Below are positions 28,312-37,342 of a DNA stretch of 58,437 nt, piece by piece; the first letter of the stretch is position 1, and each line of letters starts with the position of its first letter. This DNA comes from Leptolyngbya sp. Heron Island J (GTDB taxonomy: Bacteria > Cyanobacteriota > Cyanobacteriia > Phormidesmidales > Phormidesmidaceae). The notes below the pieces were generated by a model. The model saw nothing but the letters and a program-made list of their open reading frames with translations. It was not told where the DNA came from and ran no database searches. A program made the translations under genes and the position numbers. The stretch spans positions 1-58,437 of the forward strand of contig NZ_AWNH01000109.1 in the NCBI RefSeq assembly GCF_000482245.1, given 5' to 3'.

Positions 28312-29040
28312 ATGAAACAAGCAGAGTCAAAAATTGCGTTGTTGATTGACGCAGACAATGCGCCTGTTGCCAAAGTTGATGCTATCTTGGCAGAGATCGC
28401 TAAGTATGGTGTGGCTAATATTCGTAGAGCCTATGGTAATTGGAAAAGTCCTAAACTCAAAGGCTGGGAAGACTGTTTACACGATTATGCTATTCGACCT
28501 GTTCAACAATTTGACTATACAAAGGGTAAAAACGCTACCGATGCCGCTTTGATCATTGATGCGATGGACCTGTTATACACCCAGAAGTTAGATGCGTTTG
28601 CATTAGTGTCGAGTGACTGTGATTTTACCCCGCTGGTCATGAGAATTTTAACCAGTGGTCTTAAAGTGTATGGTTTTGGTGAGAAAAAAACGCCGTCGCC
28701 ATTTGTTTCTGCTTGTTCCATCTTTTTGTATCTGGAAACCATTGATCAAGCGGTGGATACAGAAACATCTAAAGCATCTGCGAGTGTGAGAAAAACAGCC
28801 CAGGAGCTTAAACAAGATACGAAACTGATGAACCTGTTAAGGGGAGCTGTTGCTAATACGCAAGATGAGGACGGCTGGTCGAGATTATCTGTTATTGGAA
28901 CCCATATTGCTAATCAAGCGTCTTTTGAATCTCGTAATTATGGATATGCCAAACTGAGTAGTATTTTTGAAGCTATTGATTTATTTGAGATGCGTAGGAA
29001 AGATAAGGCTATTTATGTAAAGACTAGAAAAAAGAAGTAG
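28312..29040 (+). CDS. NYN-domain protein with C-terminal OST-HTH/LOTUS-like domain
   Basis: This 242-residue protein has a NYN/PIN-like nuclease domain at 1-145 (IALLIDADNAPVAKVDAIL, GKNATDAALIIDAMD, AFALVSSDCDFTPLVMRI), giving three conserved acidic clusters. A C-terminal region follows (LMNLLRGAVANTQDEDGWSR, then LSSIFEAIDLFEM) that resembles OST-HTH/LOTUS RNA-binding domains. A role in RNA cleavage or turnover is likely. This is the second NYN protein within 5 kb, from a different subgroup than the LabA-like one. Confidence 0.82.
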   Translation: MKQAESKIALLIDADNAPVAKVDAILAEIAKYGVANIRRAYGNWKSPKLKGWEDCLHDYAIRPVQQFDYTKGKNATDAALIIDAMDLLYTQKLDAFALVSSDCDFTPLVMRILTSGLKVYGFGEKKTPSPFVSACSIFLYLETIDQAVDTETSKASASVRKTAQELKQDTKLMNLLRGAVANTQDEDGWSRLSVIGTHIANQASFESRNYGYAKLSSIFEAIDLFEMRRKDKAIYVKTRKKK

Positions 29041-29256
29041 CCGCGTCACCTACGACTGGTGTCTTTTGTTACAACAACTTTGTTTGAGGGCATAACTGAT
29101 AAGCTAGCCAATCGCGATAGCCAACGGGGATATTGGGAAAAATTGAGTGTACTTTGCGTCGATTTTTGGGTGTTGGATGCGATCGCAAACTATAAAACGA
29201 TAATTTTGGGTGCTATGTTTTGATTACATATACTCTGCTCGTTTACTAAGGACACT

Positions 29257-30246
29257 ATGGTGCTTTCCTCTCCACCCATGACTCAGATTAGTAGCATATG
29301 CGATCTATCTGTTGTTGTGCCCATTTACAATGAGTATGAAAGTATTCCTCTGCTAGTTGAAAAAATTACTGGTGTTGCCCAGTCAATGGACGTTGCCTAC
29401 GAGCTAATTTGTGTCGACGATGGCTCAACTGACGGGTCGGCAAAGTTACTAAAAAAAATGGCCAGGGAGCGTCACGACCTCAGAGTCATCCTGCTAAGAC
29501 GAAACTATGGGCAAACTCCAGCCATGGCCGCCGGATTTAACTATGCCAGGGGACGAGTCATTGTCACCTTAGATGGGGATCTGCAAAACGAACCAGCAGA
29601 TATTGCCACCGTCTACAGCAAGCTACACGAAGGCTATGACCTGGTGAGTGGTTGGCGCAAAGAAAGACAGGACAATGCCGTTACCCGATTACTGCCTTCA
29701 AAAATTGCCAACTGGCTGATTGCCCGAGTCACTGGGGTCAGACTGCACGACTATGGTTGTTCGCTGAAAGCCTACAGTGCGGATGTAGTGAAAGATATGA
29801 ATCTCTATGGTGAACTGCACCGCTTTTTGCCTGCCCTAGCCTATATCGAAGGGGCGCGGATTAGCGAAGTGCCAGTGCGTCACCATGCGCGTCAGTTTGG
29901 TCAAAGTAAATATGGGTTGGGACGTACCTTCCGAGTCGTGCTAGACCTGCTGACCATTTACTTTATGAAGACTTTTTTGACTCGACCGATGCATGTATTT
30001 GGTCCATTTGGTGCGATTTCAGTGTTAGCAGGTTTGGGGTTGAGTATCTATCTGGCGTTTATCAAATTTATTTTGAATGCTGAAATTGGCAACCGCCCTC
30101 TGTTGCTACTGGCGATTGTGTTATTTATTTCAGGCATTCAACTACTGAGTGTGGGTCTGCTGGCAGAACTGATGATGCGTACCTATCACGAGTCGCAACA
30201 ACGGCCTATTTATCGAGTCCGAGAAGTAGTGGGTGGAAAAGTGTAA
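29257..30246 (+). CDS. GT2 glycosyltransferase, DPMS/GtrB type, with two C-terminal TM helices
   Basis: This 329-residue protein begins its GT2 domain with LSVVVPIYNEYESIPLLVEK, has CVDDGSTDGS and the metal-binding VTLDGDLQNEP, and HHARQFGQSKYG before two membrane helices (FGAISVLAGLGLSIYLAF and LLLLAIVLFISGIQLLSVGL). This layout belongs to dolichol- or undecaprenyl-phosphate sugar transferases (GtrB, ArnC), which load a sugar on a polyprenyl phosphate at the inner membrane. AAGGA precedes the ATG. It stops 4 bp from the convergent DUF4346 gene. The GT39-like enzyme at 48.9 kb needs a polyprenyl-linked donor that this protein could supply (inference). Confidence 0.88.
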   Translation: MVLSSPPMTQISSICDLSVVVPIYNEYESIPLLVEKITGVAQSMDVAYELICVDDGSTDGSAKLLKKMARERHDLRVILLRRNYGQTPAMAAGFNYARGRVIVTLDGDLQNEPADIATVYSKLHEGYDLVSGWRKERQDNAVTRLLPSKIANWLIARVTGVRLHDYGCSLKAYSADVVKDMNLYGELHRFLPALAYIEGARISEVPVRHHARQFGQSKYGLGRTFRVVLDLLTIYFMKTFLTRPMHVFGPFGAISVLAGLGLSIYLAFIKFILNAEIGNRPLLLLAIVLFISGIQLLSVGLLAELMMRTYHESQQRPIYRVREVVGGKV

Positions 30247-30250
30247 GCCA

Positions 30251-30658
30251 CTAGTCTTGGACATAGGGTTGACCACTGATGAGGGCTATTTCAGCTCGAA
30301 CAAATTCTCGACCAAGATAGGCAGCATGGTCTAAATAGCGGATGGGGCAGGGATTTTCTTGATCCTCAAAAATTTGGATGCAGAGTTCCTTGGCTGTGCG
30401 TGCCTGATACAACCGTGTTGCTTGCCGGGGAGGTGCATTTTTTTTTGCCAACAGTGGTTTGCCAGTTTCGGGATCGCAGGCGACACCCTTATCATTGATG
30501 ACATTGGTAAAGTGCTTGGCGCAGATTAACCCCTGTTCAGGGTCCAGGTAAATTAAAAAATAGCCGTCGGGATCAAGCTCAATAAATCGTTTAGAAAGCT
30601 TGTCGTCTAGAGCTTTGAGGCTGTCGGCAGATGGACTCGTAGATGGACTGATAGTCAT
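30251..30658 (-). CDS. DUF4346-like protein
   Basis: This 135-residue protein has RFIELDPDGYFLIYLDPEQG, HFTNVINDKGVACDPETGK, ARTAKELCIQIFED and DHAAYLGREFVRAEIALISG. I recognise this pattern as DUF4346, a small conserved cyanobacterial family of unknown function. There is no signal peptide or membrane segment. It lies 90 bp downstream of the FemAB-like gene on the same strand and is probably co-transcribed with it. Confidence 0.65.
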   Translation of the reverse strand: MTISPSTSPSADSLKALDDKLSKRFIELDPDGYFLIYLDPEQGLICAKHFTNVINDKGVACDPETGKPLLAKKNAPPRQATRLYQARTAKELCIQIFEDQENPCPIRYLDHAAYLGREFVRAEIALISGQPYVQD

Positions 30659-30747
30659 GGGATAGAAGCGGTTGCGGTAAGTCAGAATGGGATGACACAG
30701 ATGCAGTTTGTCTGAGTCCCATATTCTACCGTGCAGCCTCTATGATT

Positions 30748-31977
30748 TCATCCGGCTCCCGTTTCTTCTGCGACCAGTGGTTTCAAGGGTAGATCGGTAT
30801 TGATGGCGTCAATTTCTTGCTGCTCTGCGGTGTTAATGCGGCCAATATAGTTATCGAGCACCTGGGCCAGGGTGGGATGGTAGAACTTATGCAGGCTGTA
30901 GTTGGGAGCAGCCGGGAAACCGCGTCGTTTTTTGTGGCGTCCGCCAGCACCCGGATCAAATAGCTGAATGCCGTTGGCAATCGCCCAGTCGATGGGTTCG
31001 TAATAGCAAGCGTTGAAGTGAAGATGATTGTATTCTTCAAAGGCACCCCAGTAGCGGCCATAGAGTAAATCACCTTTGGTCAAACAAAAAGACATGCCGA
31101 TGGGGTCATTACTGTCGTCACTGTAGGCGGCAAACACAACGGTGCGATCGCAATACTCAGGGTGCAGCTGTTGAAAAAATTTCCGTGTCAGATATTTGCT
31201 GCCCCACCAGCCAAACTTATCGCAGGTATCGCTGTAAAAGTCGTACACCAGATTGCACAGTGTCGCTGATAGTCCGTCACCGCTATGTACCTCAAAGTGC
31301 AGCCCGGCCTTAGTAACTGATTTTCGCTCCCGTTTAATGTTGCGACGCTGATTAGCATTAAACCGAGCTAAATAATCATCAAAGGTTTGATAGCCTTCAT
31401 TTTGCCAAATATAGCTATGGTGCAGCCACTTGTAAAAACCCAAAGCCTCCATAGAACTGCGCCAGGCGGGGTCAGCATAGAGAAAATGACAGCCAGAGAT
31501 GTGATTTTGCACACAAAACTGTTCAATAGCCGCCACCATCAATTTGGTCAGGGTGGTTTCATCTTCCCCGACCGCGATCAAAAATCGATAGCCCTCGGCT
31601 GGGGTAAAAGGTGACATGCCTAACAGCTTGGGATAATAGTCAATCCCCAACTGATCGGCCAAATCAGCCCACTGATGGTCAAACACAAACTCACCCCGGC
31701 TGTGACCCTTGAGATATAGCGGAGCGGCAGCGACTAACCTGTGCTGATGCCATACCGTCAGGTGGTTAGGTAGCCAGCCGGTTTGGGCTTTAGTGCTGCC
31801 TGAAGTTTCCATAGAATTGAGCCAGAACCACTCAAGAAAAGGGGTTCTCAGTGGCTTAGCCATGCTATCCCAGTCGGATACGGGCAGGTCTGCCATGCGA
31901 TTAACCCAACGCAGGGTGTAGTCGCCCAGTGACTCATTGGTGGTTTTCCCCATTCTTGGCATAGCGTATTGGTCCAC
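30748..31977 (-). CDS. GNAT/FemAB-like acyltransferase (COG3146 type)
   Basis: This 409-residue protein belongs to the peptidoglycan-related GNAT group (PF04339-like). Characteristic segments are FLEWFWLNSMETSGS, FNANQRRNIKRERKSV, FYSDTCDKFGWWGSKYLTRK, DLLYGRYWGAFEEYNHLHFN and the C-terminal FDPGAGGRHKKRRGFPA. The fold is two tandem GNAT domains, as in FemX/FemAB. The substrate is unknown; envelope amino-acyl or peptide transfer is possible. The start is a GTG at 31977; internal Met at residues 6 and 9 are alternatives. A tandem repeat and a G-rich tract lie just upstream. Confidence 0.78.
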   Translation of the reverse strand: MDQYAMPRMGKTTNESLGDYTLRWVNRMADLPVSDWDSMAKPLRTPFLEWFWLNSMETSGSTKAQTGWLPNHLTVWHQHRLVAAAPLYLKGHSRGEFVFDHQWADLADQLGIDYYPKLLGMSPFTPAEGYRFLIAVGEDETTLTKLMVAAIEQFCVQNHISGCHFLYADPAWRSSMEALGFYKWLHHSYIWQNEGYQTFDDYLARFNANQRRNIKRERKSVTKAGLHFEVHSGDGLSATLCNLVYDFYSDTCDKFGWWGSKYLTRKFFQQLHPEYCDRTVVFAAYSDDSNDPIGMSFCLTKGDLLYGRYWGAFEEYNHLHFNACYYEPIDWAIANGIQLFDPGAGGRHKKRRGFPAAPNYSLHKFYHPTLAQVLDNYIGRINTAEQQEIDAINTDLPLKPLVAEETGAG

Positions 31978-31993
31978 TACGGTAATGTAGCGC

Positions 31994-32048
31994 GGGAGAT
32001 GGGGAATGGGAAGGCAGGATCAAAGGGAGTAGGCAGGGTGGATGGGGG
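31994..32048 (+). repeat. G-rich purine tract with six G runs
   Basis: Six runs of three to five G (31994-31996, 32001-32004, 32008-32010, 32025-32027, 32036-32038, 32044-32048) fall within 55 bases in the leader region of the FemAB-like gene, on the strand opposite to that gene. Quadruplex formation is conceivable. Confidence 0.5.
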
Positions 32049-32093
32049 ACAGGCGTTTTGAAAATTGATGGTTTGAAATGTGAGGTATTTCAG

Positions 32094-32148
32094 TTTGTCT
32101 GGTGCAGACCGGTCCAACCGTTTTGTCTAGTGCAGACCGGTCCAACTG
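32094..32148. repeat. Tandem 28-bp direct repeat carrying palindrome GACCGGTC
   Basis: Two 27-base copies, TTTGTCTGGTGCAGACCGGT plus seven more bases (32094-32120) and a copy differing at two positions (32122-32148), follow each other with a 28-base period. Each holds the 8-base palindrome GACCGGTC. They lie between the RibD-type reductase stop and the FemAB-like start, so could be a regulator site or an RNA element in the spacer of a possible operon. Confidence 0.6.
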
Positions 32149-32168
32149 TTGCATGCAAAATTGCGCAC

Positions 32169-32918
32169 TCAAGACTCAAAACTGTTGCAACGCTGTCGTC
32201 GGTAATTTAAGAACACCTCATTGTCAATGATTTGCTGGGATATCAACGTAAATCTGGGGGCGTTGTCTAGGGAGAAGCCGTCGCCATCACAGGGGGTGGG
32301 AGAATTTTTGCCACCGATGATTAAAGGACAAACGGTGAGCCAGAGTTCATCAATCAGGTCAGCCTCCATCAGTCTGGCCACTAGCTGACCGCCACCCATG
32401 ACCACCAGACGATCAATCCCCAGCGTTTTCAGCTTGGTTAAAATTTGTTTCCAATCAAACTGTTGATTCTCGGTTGCGGTCGGTGCGACCCAGATGCGTT
32501 CGAATGGAGCTGTCGCTGGCCAGTTGGCCGCGCCTTCAGCAGTTGTTAATAACCAGCGAGAGACTGGCTGATGAAAAAAACGGATGTTGGCATCCAATTG
32601 CCCTGAACGAGAGCAGACAATGTGAATAGGCTGGGGGGGCTGTGCTCTTTGACGACGCTGTGCTAGCAACTCCGGGGTTTTGACTAGAGCTGTAGTCCCA
32701 TACGCACGCAGGGTGCTAGCCCCGAATAGAGTGGCATCTGCGATCGCAAGTTGCTGTTCTAGATGCTGCTGATCGACCGTGGAGGGAAACCTGGCAGCGG
32801 TGCGCTGGGCATCGCTGATTTTGCCATCGGCACTCATCGCTAAAACCATGATGACATGGGGCCGACAGCTAGTTTTAGAATGGGTTTGTAGGGCCGGTGA
32901 TGACATGGTTTCAGACAT
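32169..32918 (-). CDS. RibD C-terminal domain reductase (pyrimidine reductase family)
   Basis: This 249-residue protein contains the RibD_C/dihydrofolate-reductase-like fold: VIMVLAMSADGKISD at the N-terminus (the MS.DGKI signature), ADATLFGASTLRAYG, and LVVMGGGQLVARLMEADLID with the NADPH-binding GGG, then VCPLIIGG. It has no deaminase domain, so it resembles stand-alone reductases acting on 5-amino-6-ribosylaminouracil phosphate in riboflavin synthesis or a related substrate. The ATG at 32918 is the start; Met5 is an alternative. Confidence 0.85.
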   Translation of the reverse strand: MSETMSSPALQTHSKTSCRPHVIMVLAMSADGKISDAQRTAARFPSTVDQQHLEQQLAIADATLFGASTLRAYGTTALVKTPELLAQRRQRAQPPQPIHIVCSRSGQLDANIRFFHQPVSRWLLTTAEGAANWPATAPFERIWVAPTATENQQFDWKQILTKLKTLGIDRLVVMGGGQLVARLMEADLIDELWLTVCPLIIGGKNSPTPCDGDGFSLDNAPRFTLISQQIIDNEVFLNYRRQRCNSFES

Positions 32919-33419
32919 GGGCTGGGCAACACTGACCCTCGATATGAGCTAATTTGTGAGAGGCTGACAGATAGCGAATGTGACAGACTGGCCGACTGTT
33001 AGGCCCGTAGCGACAAGTAATGTGTGATGCCCGGTAATGTTCGATTTCAAGCGATTAAGCTACCTTTGAGAAGGCTTCATCTATGTGAGTGCTACTTCAA
33101 CTTTTGGATGGCTAGCCGGTAGCTAGGTAAGACCAGTCGATAAACTAAGTGGGTGTTAGCACCGGTATCAGTAATAACACGATGCCCGTGGGTACGGTCA
33201 TTGTCAAAACTGATCTAATGCGTAGGGTGGTTTATCAGTGGAGATAACATCGAGATAGACAAAGTTAGCATGGTAGCGAGCAGCTTTGGTTAAACTATCG
33301 CCGACTCAGCGGTCAGCGTTCTGATTCGTTGTTATCTCCGATTTTGAATCCATGTCTTATCTACGATTCCTATTGAAATCAGCGACGATTCTTAGATTCT
33401 TGTAAGTATTTAGCGGTTT
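32919..33419. promoter_or_regulatory. 500-bp divergent intergenic region, reductase / histidine kinase
   Basis: No ORF or RNA gene is recognisable. A 10-base inverted repeat, GGAGATAACA (33240-33249) and TGTTATCTCC (33330-33339), brackets 80 bases upstream of the histidine kinase start at 33420. Confidence 0.4.
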
Positions 33420-35429
33420 ATGGCTAAGCGTCCTCTTTCATTTCGTCGATTATTAATACTGCGTATCTTATTGCTAAGTACGCCTGTATTACTGATTGGT
33501 CAGGCGATTACTTTGCGCAAAGCACGTTCGAGTCTGCTAGAAACCGCCCGACAAAATTTAACCAGCAGTGCGATCAACAAGGCCACTGGATTGACGGAAA
33601 GCGTCCGAGCCGTCGAGTCTGAATTAATGTTGTTGGCTGATAGCCAGTCCCTTAAGTCTGGAGATGCTGCGACTGTAGCGGCGGCTCTGAATCGCTACAC
33701 CGATATTGCTTCCCACCGGGTTGGCTGTTTGGAGCTGATCGATGCTGAAACGGGTGAGGTGGCGTCTTCTACCTGTGATACATCCCTATTGCCAACGCCG
33801 CTACAGCTTCCCTGGCAGCAACAACCGACAGGGGAAGCTGATTTCTACTTAGTAGATTTGGATAGTCCTTATCGGGCAGGGACAAAGCCTTTACCAGAGT
33901 TTAATAACGATGAGCAGGGTATGCACTCCTCTCTCCTTGATCTGATTGTGGCTACCCCTATCTATAGTCCAGAGGGCGAACTACGCTATACCCTGTCTGC
34001 TCAGCTTGGTTTTACTCAGCTAGAAGATACAAATCCGCGCTCACTGGTGGGTAAAACCGTCATTATTGACCCTAATGGGATTGTGGTGACCCATCCCAAC
34101 CCTGAGCTAGTGGGGCTTTCGGTAGACGATCTCCATGGGGCCGATCGGTTTGTCAGCATTATCAGCAGCATTCGGGTGGGCAATGCCGATACCTTACATT
34201 TGTTTAGCCTGTTAGAAAGCGGTGATGAGTGGTTAGCGGGCTATAGCGGTGCCAAGCTGCCCGTTTCTACAGGACAGACCCAAACCTGGAATGTGCTGGC
34301 AGTAACGCCCATTAACCAGGCCCTCCACGCCTTGGGGGAAATTCGCATGATTTTATTCTTGCTGACGTTGGGGTTGTTAGGGGCTAATGCTCTCCTTGCT
34401 CTCTATGTGGCTCGTAGTCTGTCACTGCCTGTAGAGCGCTTGATCCATTACACTCAGCAGGTTCAAGATCTGTCCTCTGAGGTGAAGGCGGCTCCTAAGA
34501 ATCGCAGTATTTGGGAGCTAGACTATCTTGGACAAGTCCTAGAGCGGATGCTGCGTCGTCTGGAAGGGGGAGCCCAAGAGCTACGTCAGGCTTGGGAAAA
34601 TGCCCAGATGGCTAACCAGCTCAAAAATGAGTTCCTGGCGAATACGTCCCACGAGCTACGCACGCCTCTCAATGCCATCATTGGTTGTGTTCGTTTGGTC
34701 CGTGATGGCTGCTGTGATGACCGTGAAGAGGAACTAGAGTTTTTGGAACGGGCTGATAATGCCGCGATTCATTTGCTCAAAATCATTAATGACATTTTAG
34801 ATATTGCCAAAATCGAATCAGGCACTGTCAGCCTTGACCTGGAAACCTTGGATTTAGGCTCCATTGTTCAGGATGTGCTGGATATGCAGGCTTTGCAGAT
34901 TCAGCAAAAAGGATTGACGTTACATCGCCCCACTAAGTCAGAGCCGATCTGGGTCAAGGGGGATGGGGATAAATTGAAGCAGGTATTGCTTAATATTGTG
35001 TATAACGCGATTAAATTTACCCACAGCGGCAGTATCACAGCCAAGATCGACGTGGTTCATCATGTCGATACTCCCGATGATGACGCGGAATCGGTGCCAG
35101 CACCTCGGGTCAGCGTAACCATCCAAGATACTGGCATTGGCATTGATCCAAAGGATCAACAGAAGCTATTTCATCCCTTTGTTATGGTGGATGGCACTCA
35201 CACGCGCAGTTATGAAGGCACGGGGTTGGGGCTGGCGATTTCCAAGAATTTTATGAAGCTGATGGGGGGAAGCATTGGCCTCGACAGCGAAGGTGTAAAC
35301 CAAGGCACGGCGGTCACCGTGAGTTTGCCACTGTTAGCGAATCAGGGAGAGATCGAAGCAGCACCTCAAGATGAAAACACAACGGGGGCTACCGCACAGG
35401 TCCTGGTGGGACAGCAGGCGGAGGGTTAA
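33420..35429 (+). CDS. Sensor histidine kinase with Cache-like extracytoplasmic domain
   Basis: This 669-residue inner-membrane kinase has TM1 at about 10-28 (LLILRILLLSTPVLLIG), a periplasmic Cache-type sensor of about 280 residues (including GKTVIIDPNGIVVTHPNPEL), TM2 at about 310-332 and a short HAMP-like linker. HisKA follows with phospho-His411 in NTSHELRTPLNAIIG. HATPase_c has an N box IVYNAIKF near 525, VSVTIQDTGIGI, and YEGTGLGLAIS. There is no receiver domain and no response regulator gene next to it, so it is an orphan kinase. The ligand is unknown. The gene converges with the oxidoreductase gene, 13 bp apart. Confidence 0.93.
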   Translation: MAKRPLSFRRLLILRILLLSTPVLLIGQAITLRKARSSLLETARQNLTSSAINKATGLTESVRAVESELMLLADSQSLKSGDAATVAAALNRYTDIASHRVGCLELIDAETGEVASSTCDTSLLPTPLQLPWQQQPTGEADFYLVDLDSPYRAGTKPLPEFNNDEQGMHSSLLDLIVATPIYSPEGELRYTLSAQLGFTQLEDTNPRSLVGKTVIIDPNGIVVTHPNPELVGLSVDDLHGADRFVSIISSIRVGNADTLHLFSLLESGDEWLAGYSGAKLPVSTGQTQTWNVLAVTPINQALHALGEIRMILFLLTLGLLGANALLALYVARSLSLPVERLIHYTQQVQDLSSEVKAAPKNRSIWELDYLGQVLERMLRRLEGGAQELRQAWENAQMANQLKNEFLANTSHELRTPLNAIIGCVRLVRDGCCDDREEELEFLERADNAAIHLLKIINDILDIAKIESGTVSLDLETLDLGSIVQDVLDMQALQIQQKGLTLHRPTKSEPIWVKGDGDKLKQVLLNIVYNAIKFTHSGSITAKIDVVHHVDTPDDDAESVPAPRVSVTIQDTGIGIDPKDQQKLFHPFVMVDGTHTRSYEGTGLGLAISKNFMKLMGGSIGLDSEGVNQGTAVTVSLPLLANQGEIEAAPQDENTTGATAQVLVGQQAEG

Positions 35430-35453
35430 GTTGACGAGCAGGTCAACCCCAAT
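35425..35453. terminator. Possible bidirectional terminator between convergent genes
   Basis: The bases around the 13-bp gap can fold as TTGAC/GTCAA with a gagcag loop, flanked by an offset GGG/CCC pairing. No T tract follows in either direction, so this is a weak call. Confidence 0.3.
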
Positions 35454-36483
35454 CTTGCGGGTACTGTGGGCAAACCCAGTCACCTGCTTGCTCTAGGGAT
35501 TGAGTAAGGGCTGCCAAGATAGCGACCAGGCGCGTGCCAACGATGCCTGAAGAAAGTGGTGAGGGTTGATTGGTGAGCACGCTGTGGACAAAGCGATCAC
35601 ACATCGTGGCCAGGGGCTCTTGCTCTGGCACCTCGACTGATATCGTGTCTAACCCGGTGGGGGAAAATGTATCGGTTTCTAGCTGACCAAGCTGCAGCGT
35701 GAGGGGAGATTCGGGACGCATTTCGTCAAAGACAAGGCTGCCGAGATCGCACACCACAGTCAGCTGTCGCTGTTTGTGAGGATTGGCCCAGCATAAATGA
35801 ACTGTGGCTTCAAAACCGCTGGGGTAGTGCAGCCGACACCAGACAACATCATTCAGGGGTCCGGTTTGGCCCGAGCGCTGTAGCCAGGTCAGTCCCTGGG
35901 CCTGGACACGGATGGGAAAATCCCCCAGCCAGTGGTTAAAAATAGCAATATCATGGATGGCCAAATCCCAAAGCGCATCGACGTCATAACGTACAGGTCC
36001 CAGATTGGTGCGGGCGGCGTAGCCATAGCGGGGGGAACCCAAACGTTCCAGGCTGCTTTTAGCCTCAGCTACGGCAGGATGAAAGAGATAGGTATGGTCA
36101 ATAAAAAGCTGTCGATTTTGGTGTTGGGCCAGCTGGCAGAGCGTAGCGGATGTGGCTGCCGTTAGCGTTAGGGGTTTTTCACATAGCACATGGAGCTGAC
36201 GTTGGAGAGCCGCCGTGACGATGGTCTCGTGGGTAATGGCGGGCGTTGCGATCGCGACGGCGTTAATACCCTTGATGTCTAAAGCAGCTTCCCAGTGGGT
36301 TAACAATGCTACCGAATCGTCTAGATTAAATTGCTGGGCGATGGTTGCCAGCCGTTCACTAGACGAATCGACCACGGCCCGCACCTGGATTTGGAGATGA
36401 GCCAGGAAGTTGCGTAGTAGATGGGTGCCCCAACGCCCCACACCTATCAGTGCCAGCTGAATTTGGCCTGTTTTTGACGCCAT
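35443..36483 (-). CDS. Gfo/Idh/MocA family oxidoreductase
   Basis: This 346-residue protein has an N-terminal Rossmann domain (IQLALIGVGRWGTHLLRNFL), the family EKP motif (HVLCEKPLTL) and a C-terminal alpha/beta domain with DLAIHDIAIFNHWLG, whose HD pair is commonly catalytic or substrate-binding. Such enzymes use NAD(P) to oxidise or reduce sugars, often sugar nucleotides. With polysaccharide genes nearby a nucleotide-sugar role is possible but not shown. It lies 50 bp downstream of rnc on the same strand. Confidence 0.87.
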   Translation of the reverse strand: MASKTGQIQLALIGVGRWGTHLLRNFLAHLQIQVRAVVDSSSERLATIAQQFNLDDSVALLTHWEAALDIKGINAVAIATPAITHETIVTAALQRQLHVLCEKPLTLTAATSATLCQLAQHQNRQLFIDHTYLFHPAVAEAKSSLERLGSPRYGYAARTNLGPVRYDVDALWDLAIHDIAIFNHWLGDFPIRVQAQGLTWLQRSGQTGPLNDVVWCRLHYPSGFEATVHLCWANPHKQRQLTVVCDLGSLVFDEMRPESPLTLQLGQLETDTFSPTGLDTISVEVPEQEPLATMCDRFVHSVLTNQPSPLSSGIVGTRLVAILAALTQSLEQAGDWVCPQYPQDWG

Positions 36484-36533
36484 GCCTGCCTACCCCGTTT
36501 TAATGAAATTAACCGCCCAGCGTGTGGGTTTGG

Positions 36534-37271
36534 TCAGCGCGGTTCACCCCCTGGTTTCACGGTGATTAGGGGCTCTAATTGTTGATAAGCCTGCCGAGCC
36601 GCACGTTGTTCTGCCTGTTTAATCGATGGGCCTTTACCCTCTCCCCAGAGTTTTCCCTGGTACTTCACCTGAGCATAAAAACGTTCTGGATCGCCGTGGC
36701 CCTGGCTAATTTCCTTGACGGTATAGTCAGGCAATTGTTTGCTATGGGCCTGGGTTAGTTCTTGGAGGGCGGCTTTGTAGTTTTGGCGGGCTGGATCGTT
36801 TTTGATCGCTTGAGTGAGTCGCTCAAAGTGGGCATCCAACCACGGACGAATCAAGCTGAGATTATGGGTGCTGCTGTATAGGGCTCCGAGTACGGCTTCA
36901 AAGGCATCGGCCAGGCGCGAACTGTGACCGGCTCGATCGCCAGCGGCACTGGAGGATATGTGTAGATAGCGGCCAAAGTTATAGCTTTTGGCCAGTGTGG
37001 CCAGGGTTCGGTCGCTAACCAGCTGCGATCGCACGGCGGCCATTTCTCCAACGCTCATCTGAGGATAGGTTTCTTGTAAAAACTCTGCTGCAGCTAGACG
37101 TAAGGCCGCATCCCCTAGAAACTCTAAGACCTCATTATTATGATCAGCTGAACTAGAAATATCTATCAGTGCCTGATGCAGCAAGTCCCAGCGTACGCAT
37201 GTGCTGTCCACTATGCCTAGCTTTGCGATCAACTGTTCGAGTGTTTGTCTGCGTCGGGGATCGCTTTCCAT
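36534..37271 (-). CDS. rnc: Ribonuclease III
   Basis: This dsRNA endonuclease of 245 residues, of normal length, processes rRNA and mRNA. The signature NEVLEFLGDAAL holds catalytic Glu50 and Asp54; the second half DAFEAVLGAL supplies Asp122 and Glu125. A C-terminal dsRNA-binding domain follows (NYKAALQELTQAH, then GKGPSIKQAEQRAARQAY). I choose the ATG at 37271, with AGGGA seven bases upstream; in-frame starts up to a GTG at 37313 would add 14 residues without conservation. It lies just downstream of rnpB on the same strand, placing two RNA-processing activities side by side. Confidence 0.94.
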   Translation of the reverse strand: MESDPRRRQTLEQLIAKLGIVDSTCVRWDLLHQALIDISSSADHNNEVLEFLGDAALRLAAAEFLQETYPQMSVGEMAAVRSQLVSDRTLATLAKSYNFGRYLHISSSAAGDRAGHSSRLADAFEAVLGALYSSTHNLSLIRPWLDAHFERLTQAIKNDPARQNYKAALQELTQAHSKQLPDYTVKEISQGHGDPERFYAQVKYQGKLWGEGKGPSIKQAEQRAARQAYQQLEPLITVKPGGEPR

Positions 37272-37325
37272 CACCCGTTCCCTAGTGTCCATACCCCGTT
37301 CGCTACTCACCACGCAGTGCTCCCT

Positions 37326-37342
37326 AAAAAAATGGAAAGAGT
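37326..37342 (-). terminator. T7 tract ending rnpB
   Basis: On the minus strand the P1 3' strand is followed by seven T (37326-37332). P1 itself cannot serve as the usual local hairpin because its partner is 380 bases away, so release may rely on the tract or on processing. Confidence 0.5.
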
